Both the position numbers and the translations under genes were made by a program. From contig JAKSXM010000247.1 in NCBI GenBank assembly GCA_022575985.1, positions 1,449,501 through 1,513,500 on the forward strand: a stretch of 64,000 nt of DNA, written 5' to 3'. Below, piece after piece: positions 23,548 to 34,201 of the stretch. Every line of letters starts with the position of its first letter. The first letter of the stretch is position 1. The notes beneath the pieces are model-generated. The model was not told the DNA's origin. It did no database searches and saw only the letters and a list, made by a program, of their open reading frames with translations. Source of the stretch: Anagrus nilaparvatae. Taxonomy: Eukaryota > Arthropoda > Insecta > Hymenoptera > Mymaridae.

Positions 23548-24435
23548 TTAACGTCTCGATAATCGCGCGGCTGTTCTATATAAAAATTTTGTCATATCCT
23601 CAATTGTGGGAAATTCATCATTTTGGGTATTTTTTTCCCATAAATCAAGCGTTTCATTATCAATTTTTTGCTCTAATAATATCACAATTAATTCAGACGG
23701 AATTTTTATATCTATTGTATTTAAACATTCGATATGTTGGAGCGTAGTATCGATTAATTTTGTTAACTCTGCGTAGTTTTCTTTGTCGATTTTTGATAGA
23801 TTTAAAAGCTTACATATATGACTAGTAATTAACATTTTTTTATTTTCATATCCGCGTGTTAAGATATCCCAAGCTCGTTCGTAGTTTTCATCGGCTATAT
23901 TGAGAATTTCAATTTTTCGTAGTGCATCATCTTGCAAGGATGATAACAAATATTGCAATTTTTCGGCGTTTGACAAATCTGATTGCGTGTCAATCAAATT
24001 TTGAAATTTGTTTTTAAATGATAACCACTTGTCATAATTACCCGTGAAAACCGGAAGTTTTGCTTGAGGTAACTTAAGTTTTCGTTTATAGTCGTTAGTG
24101 TTATGTATTGAAACTTGCGAATTAGTAGATAAGTTTTCAGTTTGTTGCGTAGTGGCTATTTCTAATAATATAGTTTGAGCTTTGCAAGTTATTGCAAAAT
24201 ATTTATTTTGAACTTCTAAACTTTTGATCGAATCTTTAGTAGTACCATCAAGTACTATCAAATTTGCGAATAAATTAACTATTTTTTGTAAGCGAAATTG
24301 TAATTCTAGTGAATTATCCGTCTCTTTAAAAAATGTGTTTATACAAGTTTCGAAATTATTAATTTGATTCAAAATATTATCGCGTTTTTCTTTTAATAGA
24401 TTAATTCGTTCTACGTTTGCCATTGTTGAAATCAA
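23548..24435 (-). CDS. BEL/Pao Gag (DUF1759-type)
   Basis: An intact 295-codon frame. The N-terminal ~110 residues are helical. The centre reads LPVFTGNYDKWLSFKNKFQ and AEKLQYLLSSLQDDALR, the hallmark of the Pao Gag capsid-like domain. The frame ends with RTAARLSRR before the zinc-knuckle part continues in another frame. Gag forms the particle of the retrotransposon. This is the best preserved part of the element. Confidence 0.85.
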   Translation of the reverse strand: MISTMANVERINLLKEKRDNILNQINNFETCINTFFKETDNSLELQFRLQKIVNLFANLIVLDGTTKDSIKSLEVQNKYFAITCKAQTILLEIATTQQTENLSTNSQVSIHNTNDYKRKLKLPQAKLPVFTGNYDKWLSFKNKFQNLIDTQSDLSNAEKLQYLLSSLQDDALRKIEILNIADENYERAWDILTRGYENKKMLITSHICKLLNLSKIDKENYAELTKLIDTTLQHIECLNTIDIKIPSELIVILLEQKIDNETLDLWEKNTQNDEFPTIEDMTKFLYRTAARLSRR

Positions 24436-25500
24436 GCAATATGTAAACTTAGATAAAGATAAAAAAGTGAGAATGAAAAAATATGTGCCAGGTGTATTTT
24501 TTAAGTGACTCTATGAATGTACTCACTTTGACGTCGTATCTATGAACGTATTGGTTGTCCTTTGCTCTTAAGTATGTTGTAGTTGTCGTCTTGTGTTTTA
24601 ACACAGCTGCTGACGGCTTATGTGTATTTTACTGTTGTAATTTTTGAATAAATTGTATTTTTTGTTCGATTCACTGATTAATATGTTATATTCAACAATG
24701 TATTTTGTTTAATTGTTGTGAATTTTTAATGCACTGTATTATGTGTTAAAATCACTGAACAATATTTGCACTTTGATATTTTAATTTTGCAAAAATTAAT
24801 ATTTTGTGCACTTTGCGAATTATATATATATCACTGATATATAAAATAAATGATATCACTGATGTTCACTCGATTTTGGACTGTATTTTTTTTGCGATTT
24901 TAAATCCGGCTCGAATTGACCAAATTTTATGCACTGAATGTACATATATCCCTTACCAAACTAATGTTAAGTGAAGGATTTCGTAAATGAATTTTGATGC
25001 GTATATTTGAATAAAAATCGTATATTATAAATGCGATAATGATTACAACTTGATACTAAAAGAGCCGAAAAGGAATTGAATTAAAAATTCTATTTTTTGA
25101 TGATTTTCTGAAATCAGTTTCCCACCCTTACCATATTTTAAAGAGAAGGAGTAAGGTTAATGAATCTAATTGGCTTAGAAACTGACTTCTGTTATCATTT
25201 CATTACATAAGTTTACATCTTAATAACATTAGCCATCTGCAACATAAATGTATTTTTTGATTATGAGAATTTATAAACGGAAATCATAATTTGTCCTTTA
25301 AGTGTATTACACAGCATCGTTTTCTCTATTTATGAACATTTTAATAATAAAAAACATATTTATGATATCTAAAAGATAGACATATGTTAAAGTAGTTTTT
25401 AAGTAAAATAGACATAATGTACTGGAAATAAATATCAAATTTTCAAGTCGTGAGAAACAGATTTTAACTAATATAAATTATTATATAAACAGACTTATAT
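24436..25500. other. Probable BEL/Pao 5' leader and LTR, then AT-rich DNA
   Basis: Near 24930-24900 on the minus strand the sequence TTTGGTCAATTCGAGCC could be a tRNA-primer site. To its right an LTR would be expected, but I cannot define its ends because no second LTR survives. Confidence 0.35.
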
Positions 25501-25534
25501 TAAATCTTCAAATAATTAAAAATAATATAATTTT

Positions 25535-25843
25535 TTAAGAAAATGAATTGTACGACTGTACAATTGGAATTCTATTTAAAAATAAAAAAATTAAAAAAAG
25601 TGGTGGTGGTTGAGCTATTTCTTTAACCATATCTTGGAAAATTTTATTCTTTGCCTCTCTTTCTTTTTCAAACTCTTCATTAAAATCTTCTTCGTACTGT
25701 TTCAAAAATTCTTTCACTAACACTTTTTTTAATAGTTCTTTTTTTATTTCTAATCTCTCTCTTTTACCGGGATTTCTTATAGGTTTCCCATTAACATATA
25801 TTACTTTTTTTCAAAGAATTTACTGCACTTGTTCTACGCCTAG
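25535..25843 (-). pseudogene. Coding-looking fragment of unknown protein
   Basis: The minus strand after an acceptor-like TTCTAG (25844) reads RRTSAVNSLKK. A run of seven A then shifts the frame, and VIYVNGKPIRNPGKRERL continues into KELLKKVLVKEFLKQYEED, a strongly charged helical stretch, to about 25615. One base less in the A-run would make a single frame of ~75 residues. I do not recognise the protein. It is either a decayed exon, or a real exon with a homopolymer sequencing error. Confidence 0.4.
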
Positions 25844-25849
25844 AAGGGC

Positions 25850-27415
25850 AAAAATATTGTAAGCATCATGGGCGAAATACTTTAGACACTTGCGTGAGCA
25901 CTAGTGCCAAACGCTAGTGCCAAAATATTTACGCCCTTGATACTTAATATACTATGAAATTTGCCCCACTTTTAGAGGATGATATCGCATTTTCTTAGGG
26001 TTGTATATTATAATGTTAAGATGGACTTCAGGAATGAAAAATTCAGCCCCTTTTACCTACTAGGTAACACTTTAACCCCAGAATATCGATTTTTTCATTT
26101 AACAAAATTCAAATGGCTTCTATGTGTCAATTGGACGCTAATGGGTTATGGATTATTGTAAATTATTAAAGGATTTTTACTAATTTCGCACGATTCATCA
26201 ACATTATTTACTTTTCATAGTTATTATCTTTTTTTAAGTAACTTCAATTGAATATAACAATTTAAAAAAATTTTTTAATCTTAAAGCTCCGACTACATTA
26301 CTAACTACAAGTCTTACAGAAAAGATTTAATGCGCAATAAGTCAGAGCTTAATGCTTATATTTTGGTAAGTTTACCAGATCTATCGAAAGTCGCAAAGAA
26401 ATGTCAATTACATATAAATGTAACATTATTAAGCTCTGACTTATTGTATCTATAAAATGTTATGATTTTAAAAACTTACAAAATACTATGAATTTACAAG
26501 CGCTTTGTAATTTAACAAAGCTTATATTGCTTAAATTTTTTTTAAATCACAAAAAATTTGACAGTGTAATCTACCATTTTCGATCCCTTTCTTATCATGC
26601 CTTACACTTTCGATTAACTTTCTTTGGGCCAAAATTACAGAGGTTGCAAAAAGAGGCGAAATTTGGATCATTTTATTTTTGTCTTATTTATGATTCAATA
26701 ATTTCTGTCAATAAGGAATAAAGTAAGATTACTTTAAATAATTATGCAAATTTAAATTTGAAAAAGTAATAAAGTGTTTAAAAATAAGAATAAAAATAGC
26801 ATATAACTTGTGTATTCTAGATGAATTTGTATTTATTTTATAATTTTAAAACTTAATGTCGACCAATAGGTTATTTAGCGATTATTTATTTAGCGATATA
26901 TATAAGCTGTTTTAAAATGGAAATTGTATTGTTATAATGAATCTGAATTTCACCTAAGCAGATATGATTTAAAATATTATTTTTTAACAATTTTTTTTTA
27001 ATTTAAGTTAATACCTAATATAATGTTAAACATCTACATGGAAATTTCGTATATTACCGAGGTGTGTAAAGTTGAAACTAACACACACCCTTATTTTATA
27101 TTTTACTTAGTAAAATAATTATCGTTGGGTACTTAATTAAAAAAAAATATTTATAATTTATTATATCATATAATTCTTATTTTATCTTGAATATTGCTGC
27201 AATCAGTTTTGATACCTAAGGAAAGCTAGTAGTTATTTTTAATCACACTAATAATAATAATAATAGATTTTATTTTTAAAAATGTGTTTTTAATGAATAT
27301 ATATATACATTATATACATATAGAATATATTGGATTAACGGGTTCTATCCGCGAGAAAGCATGAGAGGGAGAGTAAAGAAAAGATGAGGGACAGAGAAAG
27401 TGATAAGGGAGGATT
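25850..27415. other. AT-rich, no gene recognised
   Basis: It contains a small inverted repeat (AATAAGTCAGAGCTTAAT at about 26337 and its complement at about 26428). Short ORFs in this stretch have no domains. Confidence 0.35.
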
Positions 27416-27416
27416 T

Positions 27417-27630
27417 TTAATATGTACACGGTCTTTGGGTGCTGGACGTGGTAATTTTCAAAGTCTTATGACAAAATTAATTCATAGGTTGGTATAAATG
27501 AGAGATCTCCGTATTTCTCCTTAACTTACACTACGAAATATAATGTTAGTGCTAATGCCAACCCATAATTTTTTTTTGTCATTTGACTTTGAAAATACCA
27601 CGTCCAGCACTCAAATACCATGTATATTAA
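27417..27630. mobile_element. ~214-bp MITE with ~80-bp inverted arms
   Basis: The arms start TTAATATGTACACGGTCTTT and end with its near complement ATACCATGTATATTAA. Both contain GTGCTGGACGTGG or its complement plus TTTTCAAAGTC. The loop is about 60 bp. The target duplication is not clear (TTAA is part of the arm). Confidence 0.75.
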
Positions 27631-27639
27631 GGTGTAATG

Positions 27640-27955
27640 GTACTGGAAAGATTTTATGAAAAAAATGAATGAAAGTTATAAAATTTCTAAGATAAATTAT
27701 TAAGAAACTAAACAACTACAAATTTTTTGTTTAGCAACTACAAAATTTTCTTTTAATGAAGAAACGAAAATAGGCAGATTAAAATTGATCTTATGAGAGA
27801 TCATCTTTGGACTTTATAAAAAGTATAATAGAGATGATACAAGATATTTAAAAATATGATAAATAAATACATAAATTTTGCATTGCCAATTTGTTTTTAC
27901 ATTTGCTTCCTTCGATAATTAATAATTTAATAAAAACTACGAAAATAACCAGAAA
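27640..27955 (+). repeat. Dispersed repeat family, copy 2
   Basis: Shares ordered blocks with 790-1125 (ATGAATGAAA, GAGATCATCTTTGGA, AAAAGTATAAT, GCCAATTTGTTTTT, AATAACC). It lies directly beside the 27417-27630 MITE. Confidence 0.45.
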
Positions 27956-28440
27956 TCACTAGAAATCACTAGAAATCAATAGAAACACTACGAATTCATG
28001 TAGATTCGAATAAGTAGATAAGCTATACGAGTTCTATCCAAAGGAGACTTGCCCCAGAGTATGTGTCGGTACAATAGGGTTGAGTCAGTAAAGTAGAGAT
28101 AAGATGGTAATGTAGATTGCTGCCGGTAAAAAAAATTTTCACTGCGGGCAGGGTTTGAATATGCGCGGGCCATTAACCATTGCCGCTCGCAACAACCCTT
28201 ATCCACTTCAATACCGCAGCATATGTAATAAAAGTAAGTAATTAGGTCTTGTTAGTGATCGTTTATGTATGAAGAGTGGGGGTAAAAATCAAAAGAATCA
28301 AATAGAATTAAAACATTTATTTATTTAAATTACATTATTTTTTTGTTTTTTTTTTTATACTTTTTGATTTATTTTGAACTTTCTTAACTTTTGATTTGAC
28401 TTGAGTTTTTGATTTGACTTCATTTCTTTCTTAAGTTATT
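27956..28440. other. No gene recognised
   Basis: A GC-richer patch around 28020-28200 resembles part of a repeat. Tandem TCACTAGAAA units occur at 27955-27985. The rest is AT-rich. Confidence 0.3.
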
Positions 28441-28442
28441 CT

Positions 28443-28800
28443 GTAGAAACCGTATGAGATGAGTATCATTTCTTTATCATTAGGTGTTGTAGCATTTTCT
28501 ATAATTTATTTCTCTACATCATGAGACGAATCATCTGCATTCAATAGTGAAAGAAATTTTTCATAAGCTTCTTTAGCTTCTGTAATTCTACTGCTTATTT
28601 TATCGGGATAGTATTCGATAGTTGAATATGCTTTTTGTAAAAGCTTAGCTGACACAGGTAACAGAGTTATTTTGAAACCTCCTTGAGTGAATCTAACACC
28701 ATCATAAAAACTAATTAGAGGTTTTGTAATTTTTATTCCTTCATCTAATGCTGGCCAGATTTTGTTTGGACCTATAGTTACTCCTTTATGAACATAATCG
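28443..28800 (-). pseudogene. Protein fragment beside Polinton integrase, unrecognised
   Basis: The minus frame reads GVTIGPNKIWPALDEGIKI, FYDGVRFTQGGFKITLLPV and SSRITEAKEAYEKFLSLL, then a stop and a Lys-rich tail. It is open for about 95 codons without an ATG nearby. The position, back-to-back with the integrase, suggests a Polinton ORF. A resemblance to the PC4-like Polinton protein is only a guess. Confidence 0.4.
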
Positions 28801-28899
28801 TTTATGTTTATTGAAGAAAATTTCTGTAAAGCTTTCTATGAAAAGATGATCTCATTATCCTTTAAATTGTACAATGCTATTAAAAAATGCACATCAGGA

Positions 28900-29733
28900 A
28901 TAATATGTATACCAAGGCAAAGCTCTACACCTCTACACGTAAAGTTGATCTTCGAGCAATCGGCGAATCTTGGCAAGCAGATTTAGTTTTAAAGGATACA
29001 CGTTCGCGAATAAATAAAGGATACAATTATTTACTCACTGTAATAGATAATTTTTCAAAGTATGCTTGGGCTGTACCATTGAAGCAAAAAACAGGTTAAA
29101 TAGTCACTAAGGCTTTGGAATCAATATTTAAACAGGGGCGAGTGCAATCGAAGCTTCACGTTGACCAGGGAACCGAATAATACAACAAGACTTGTAAATT
29201 GTAAATAAATGTTGCAAAAATATAAAGTTCATTTGGATTCTACGTACAGCCATTTAAAAGCTTCAATCGTGGAGTGTTTTAATCGTTCTTTGAAAACTAT
29301 AATGTAGAAAAAATTTAGTCTTCATGGAAATTATAAATGGGTAGATATTTTACCTAAATTAATTTCCAAGTATAATAATACCAAACATCGAACTATTGGA
29401 ATGAAACCTAAAGTTGTGAATCACGAGAATAAATTATCAGTTTTGCAAAGATATTTCAATGTAAAATGTGTTAGAAATAAGACAAAATTTAAAGTATCAG
29501 ATAATTTTCGAATAAGTAAATATAAACTTTTTTTTGAAAAGGGGTATACCCCAAATTATACAACAGAAGTTTTCACGATTAAAAAAATTAAACATACTAT
29601 TCCATTCAGGTATGAATTGAAAGATAATCAAGGAAATTTAATTTCTGGTGGATTCTACGAATTTGAACTTCAAAAAACAACCAATTCAGATGTTTATCTC
29701 ATTGAAAAAGTTTTAAAAAAGAAAGAGAGTTAA
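28900..29733 (+). pseudogene. Polinton/Maverick integrase, broken
   Basis: The plus strand reads GESWQADLVL, YNYLLTVIDNFSKYAWAVPL and HVDQGTE, which form the retroviral-type integrase core with its first Asp in WQADL and second Asp in HVDQG. Stops occur after KQKTG (29098) and in the following 300 bases. From 29401 an intact 110-codon stretch gives the C-terminal domain (KVSDNFRISKYKLFFEKGYT, SGGFYEFELQKT). The middle, with the third catalytic residue, is decayed. It faces polymerase B tail to tail, as parts of one Polinton. Confidence 0.82.
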
Positions 29734-30246
29734 CTTTTTGTGAAATAGTTTGGTTTCGATAAATTTCACAACAGCTGGAAAGACAAATCCGATTCATAAG
29801 CTATAAATACGTCTGCTCTTCAAATTAGAGTTCATTATTAATTTTGTCAGCTATAGGTAACGATCATAGCAGATCAGCATCTTCTGATGTGAAATATACT
29901 CAGTTGAAAGAAGAAAGACGTGAAAAGAGTAAATAAAAACGATGGACAAGTGCTTATAAAGGAAAAAAAAAACAATTAGCTTCTCAAATCCATCATATAG
30001 TAAAAGTAATAAATATGCAAATTCTCAGCATAGTTATATGAAGAAGTCTGATTTTTTATCAGATTTTTTATCTGATGAAGAACGTTTAATATAAATTTTT
30101 TATTGTAAAATATTTTTTTAAGGTTATAAATAAATGTAAAACAAAAATTAATTTTAATAAATTTATTATAAAATATGAATACAAAATAAATATATGTTTG
30201 TTTACAAAATAAATTATTCTGATAATTTTGCATCCTTATGAACCCA
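29734..30246. other. Polinton interior, no intact ORF
   Basis: Lies between the convergent integrase and polymerase remnants. Short coding-like pieces are present, but no recognisable protein. Confidence 0.35.
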
Positions 30247-30589
30247 TGAATAAGTGTTAGTAGAATTAGGTATAAGGCACCTTTTATTATCAAAAGGGCT
30301 AAACTCTTTTTTGTTTTCTTTTTGAGTTACAACTTAATGAAACTTAGATCTAATTGAATATTGATCACGATATATTACTAATGAATTGAATAAACAATTT
30401 CTATAATCAATTTCAATGGTATTCTTCACAACATTAGATTTTACACCTTTTACTTTTTTAATAATTTTTTGATTTTCAATTAATACAACATACATTTTAC
30501 TTCTTAAACCTATGAAACTCTAGAATTATCCTTCTATTTGCTTCATCCTTCATTAAAGCTACAATCTTTTTAATTATTATTATTATTAT

Positions 30590-31200
30590 TATTTCCTTTA
30601 TTTTGTAGCTCAAAAATACAGTACACTTTTTACATATTTGGTAAACTCTTATATATACAATTAGTTAATAAATTTTCAGTAATATAATCTTAAATAAATA
30701 TGTACATTTCATTTTACTTATTAATAAATACATTATAAATTGTATATACATTATAAATTTGCATAAAATTTGTGAAGTTTCAAATAAAATATACAACTAT
30801 CATGTCAAAACAAATAGTTAAAATAAGATCAATAGTCAAACAGTCAAAATGAGTCAAATAAATAAATAAATAATCAATCAAATAGTCAAATCATGAGATG
30901 CACAAATAATATGTGTCACATGTGAATCAAATAGTTTAGTTCAAGTAAGATCTAATCTGAAAAGAAATTGTCTGATACTCCTCTTAAAACGATTGTAGGA
31001 ATGAATGTCACGTATGCATGGGGGAATACTATTCCAAAAGTGTGCGAACTTAACTTGAAAAGAGTTTAGGCCCCAATCAGTCGTAATGGAAGAAGGAATT
31101 TCCAAGTCCTTACTTATTTAATATGAAGTCTAAAACCGTATGGGTTTGAAATTAGATAGTTGGAGGTGTCGAATTCATCAATATTAGCTTTCATTACCTC
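30590..31200 (-). mobile_element. LINE 3' tail inserted in polymerase B
   Basis: Minus strand near 31060-30960 reads FAHFWNSIPPCIRDIHS and YNRFKRSIRQFLF, the typical last residues of a CR1/Jockey-group ORF2. An AT-rich tail follows to about 30590, where ATT repeats and poly-A-like sequence occur. It is a 5'-truncated copy, different from the LINE at 2.8-12 kb as far as can be judged. Confidence 0.65.
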
Positions 31201-31234
31201 ATACACGTAATCATGGAATATTTCATAGATTAAA

Positions 31235-31300
31235 CTATCTGTAAATATAAAAATAAATATAAATATAAAAATAAATATAAATATTATAATAAATATAATC
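31235..31300. repeat. AT microsatellite (AAATATAAAAAT-type)
   Basis: Tandem variants of AAATATAAAAAT and AAATATAAAT flank the LINE tail. Simple-sequence repeat only. Confidence 0.7.
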
Positions 31301-32045
31301 TGTGTACTAAAGTTTACATTTTTCTGGGAAGACTTTAATCATAAAATAATATTGAAACTTGTATAAAACAATTTTCGATATATCTTAGACACAGAGTCCA
31401 ATATAAATTGGTTTATTCAAATAAACCTTTGTTTTTTCCATTTCTATCACTAAACAATTTTCACTGAAAACTGTTAAGCTGTGGAAATTTTGTTTGGATA
31501 TTAGAAACATTCTCAAATAATAATTAATGATTTATATTTACCATAAATATAGTTGTTTATCAGCTTATTCAGATTTTTAAGAAATTCGTTTTTACAATAT
31601 GTTCTTTTTAATCTATTTAAATCAATATATTTCTTCAGCCATTTGGATTGTTTGAACTTGAGAGCATTATGAACTTTTTTGAGTATTAACCCATTGTCAA
31701 TTGCCTGCTTCAGATATGCACTGTGTAAAACATATTTTTCTTTATTGTGCAATGTAGTTAAAAGTTTCTTTTCCTTGGACCCTCGTGGTTTTTCGTGGAC
31801 AGTACAAAATGGTAAATCGTTGTGTTTATCGTGATCTTTTTCTGGATATTCCAAGTCCACTTCTAATATATAACCAACATCGGAATCTTCATCAACGAAA
31901 TTCTTCGTATTTTTCAAAGCAGACACCCATTCAAAACCACCATATGGAAGTGAATTCACCATGTCCCAGCCATAGAGGTCATTGACGTCATAATAAATAA
32001 TATATTTGCTTTCTTCTTCCTTATTATAGTTTTCCATGTACTTGT

Positions 32046-32592
32046 TATTAGCCTTAGAAGATGCCGATAATTCGCTGTTTTAAAGTTTTGAACTTATTTT
32101 CGTTAGGCGGTTGGTCTAATATGTCCTTGACGAATGGCAGGGAGTCTTTGTCCAGGTATGCTACAGTGTGTTTATATTTATTAGCATCCGACTTTATATT
32201 ATGTAGCTCAAACACTACTTCAATTTGTGAAAACCACAGTTCTGTGTGTTCTTTCCAGAACGGTGGTAGTTTTAAGTTTTTTGTAGTTACTGCCTGAATT
32301 TCTGCCGTTACCTGTTGAGTGTTTTGTCTGATGTCTTGATTACTGCTTATTGCTAAGGTCATTTCCTGTACCCGTCTTTCCAATTCTAATATGTGCTCCC
32401 TCTGTTGCGTGAGCTCTGTACGAGCGTTGATTAATTCTTGATTGTCCATGGTTCGGTTAACCTCTGATTTATTCTGATTTTGAAGTATTTATTTAGCTGT
32501 AGATGCTAGAGTTGAGCACCGTGTATATTATAATACGTAGTTGAGTGTGAGAGTAAGTGCTTTGTATATTGTACAGTGAAGAGTTTTCTACA
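32046..32592 (-). mobile_element. Gypsy-type retrotransposon gag fragment inside polymerase B
   Basis: A 131-codon minus ORF (32449-32054) starts MDNQELINARTELTQQ with a coiled-coil N-terminus. It continues LKLPPFWKEHTELWFSQIE and YLDKDSLPFVKDIL, the capsid start common in insect gypsy/mdg3-like Gag. Polymerase B sequence resumes directly on both sides. The flanking 140 bp (32450-32590) is probably retroelement leader or LTR. The C-terminal part of Gag and all of Pol are missing. Confidence 0.75.
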
Positions 32593-33375
32593 CCTAGTAT
32601 ATTACTGCTGCGAGTATTCGACGCCCAGGAATTTCCCAATTTCGATAAACATGACCATATCAATATCAGTCAAGAGCTCCAATTTAATTTTTGTATCCTT
32701 GAGCATACAGCCCCAAAAATATCCAGGAGCTCTATAGTAATGAGCAGGATCAAGTCCATATGTTTCCAAACAGTTGTCTCTAAAGTTTTCGAAAATTTCA
32801 GCAAGAAGTAATACATTGACTTTCAAATAGTAATCCGAATAATCTCCCAGATTTTTGATGTCATCAAATGAATTCTAAACATTTACAACATGTTGATAAT
32901 CTTCAGAACTTATATTAGATGTTATTAAGGTGCTGTAGAAATTTTCAATTGGTAGAAATTGAGTATCTTCTAATTTTTCAAGTGAATCAATATACTCATA
33001 AGGAAAAATTCCCTTTCTGCGCAATAGCATGAATTAATAATCATATAAATCAGCCAATTCTTTTTTCAAAATTTTTAAATAGTCATCAGGAAGATATGAT
33101 GAGAGTTTATCGAATGATGAGTTCATGAATTTTAGTGAATCAATAAATTTTTAATTAATTATTTTCTTGTTTGATACATGAATAGTTTTCGTGAAAGAAA
33201 TATTTTGCTTTTGTTTAGGGCAATAAGCTTACATGTTCATCAATAGAACAAGCTATATCTTGAATAAGAAAGTTACTGTCATACCCTGGAAAAATATTTT
33301 TTTAATTAAATGTAAAATATTTTATAGCTTACCTGTCAAATTATAAAAAACTATACTGATAGTTCTGCTATCTTT

Positions 33376-33604
33376 AGGCGCTTTCTACAATAGCCACATA
33401 CACAAATATGGAAGTACCTATGGATAGACATATATGTGTATGGCCAACCTAATATTAAATTCTGCCTTACCAGCAGGTAAAAAGTCTACAATAATTAATG
33501 TAGAAAAATAGAGGGCACAGTTATCTGAAGGTTGGCCATACACAAATATGTCTATCCATAGGTACTTATATATTTGTGTATGTGGCTATTGTAGAAGCTG
33601 CCTT
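33376..33604. mobile_element. ~229-bp MITE with ~75-bp inverted arms
   Basis: The left arm begins AGGCGCTTTCTACAATAGCC and the right arm ends GGCTATTGTAGAAGCTGCCT. Both contain CACAAATATG, CTATCCATAG or complement, and TGGCCAACC or complement. The loop is about 80 bp. Confidence 0.8.
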
Positions 33605-34200
33605 ATAGTTCTGGTTACATACCGAATATGCTGCCCACATATATTGCCTATATATAAATAAAAATAAAATAAAAATTTTGATTTTTTTTTTTAGACATTT
33701 TTTTTTATTTTTTACAACAAATTTTTTTTTTTACTTGTTAAATAATTGTGATCCAAAACTTCTGCTGGATTGATTATTTTCAAATGGACCTTCTTCACAT
33801 ATATGACAAATTGAGCTTTTCGATGTTTTTTCATTGTTTCAACATCCAAAGGTTCCATTTTTTTTAAGTAAGTATACATTTGATTCTAAACTGTATACAC
33901 TGCCTAGAGAAACTAATAAAGTTGTTTACACTGCCTTAAAGATTTTTTTATTTTTTTTTATTTTTTGCCTTTAAACTGTATACACTGTCTAGATAATTCT
34001 TTTTAATGTTAGCTTATTCGTTCAAAAAGATAGAATAATTTCTCTTTCTGAGATTCACTCTATTTATACTCTTTTGGGGCAGTATCCCCGCTTCAATTAT
34101 ATATATTTTATTTGATTTTAGGCTTTGTTTTAAATAAAAACAGTTATAGATATTTTTTATTGGTTTTTATTAAAAAATTAAAAACATTTAAATGTATACA
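33605..34200. other. No intact gene; homopolymer-rich
   Basis: Minus strand 33860-33745 has a short open stretch (KAQFVIYVKKVHLKII) that may belong to the neighbouring decayed gene. The duplicated phrase AAACTGTATACACTG occurs at 33890 and 33970. Confidence 0.3.
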
Positions 34201-34201
34201 T

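Larger units (their letters stand above)
20019..24435 (-). mobile_element. BEL/Pao retrotransposon, 3'-truncated and split
   Basis: In minus order: Gag (24435-23548), zinc-knuckle region (23500-23215), aspartic protease (23155-22766), reverse-transcriptase start (22545-22193), a 1.68-kb foreign insertion, then RT continuation (20513-20019). It ends abruptly at SLKTLG, with RNase H, integrase and the 3' LTR missing. Upstream, minus-strand TTTGGTCAATTCGAGCC near 24915 could be the primer-binding site and would place a 5' LTR just right of it. It probably inserted into the Polinton. Confidence 0.85.
30247..33290 (-). pseudogene. Polinton protein-primed DNA polymerase B, in pieces
   Basis: Minus order: 33290-32840 holds LSSYLPDD, LRRKGIFPYEYIDSLEKLED and [19 protein letters not shown]; 32826-32602 holds [20 protein letters not shown] and [14 protein letters not shown]; a gypsy gag insertion follows; 32037-31513 holds IIYYDVNDLYGW (the D-x2-x-L-Y polymerase box), NDLPFCTVHEKP and KKLLTTLHNKEKYVLH. 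A LINE tail and AT-rich DNA interrupt again, and 30520-30247 gives the C-terminus (VKGVKSNVV, FSPFDNKRCLIPNST). Stops and shifts throughout make it non-functional. Family identity is firm from the ordered motifs. Confidence 0.85.
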
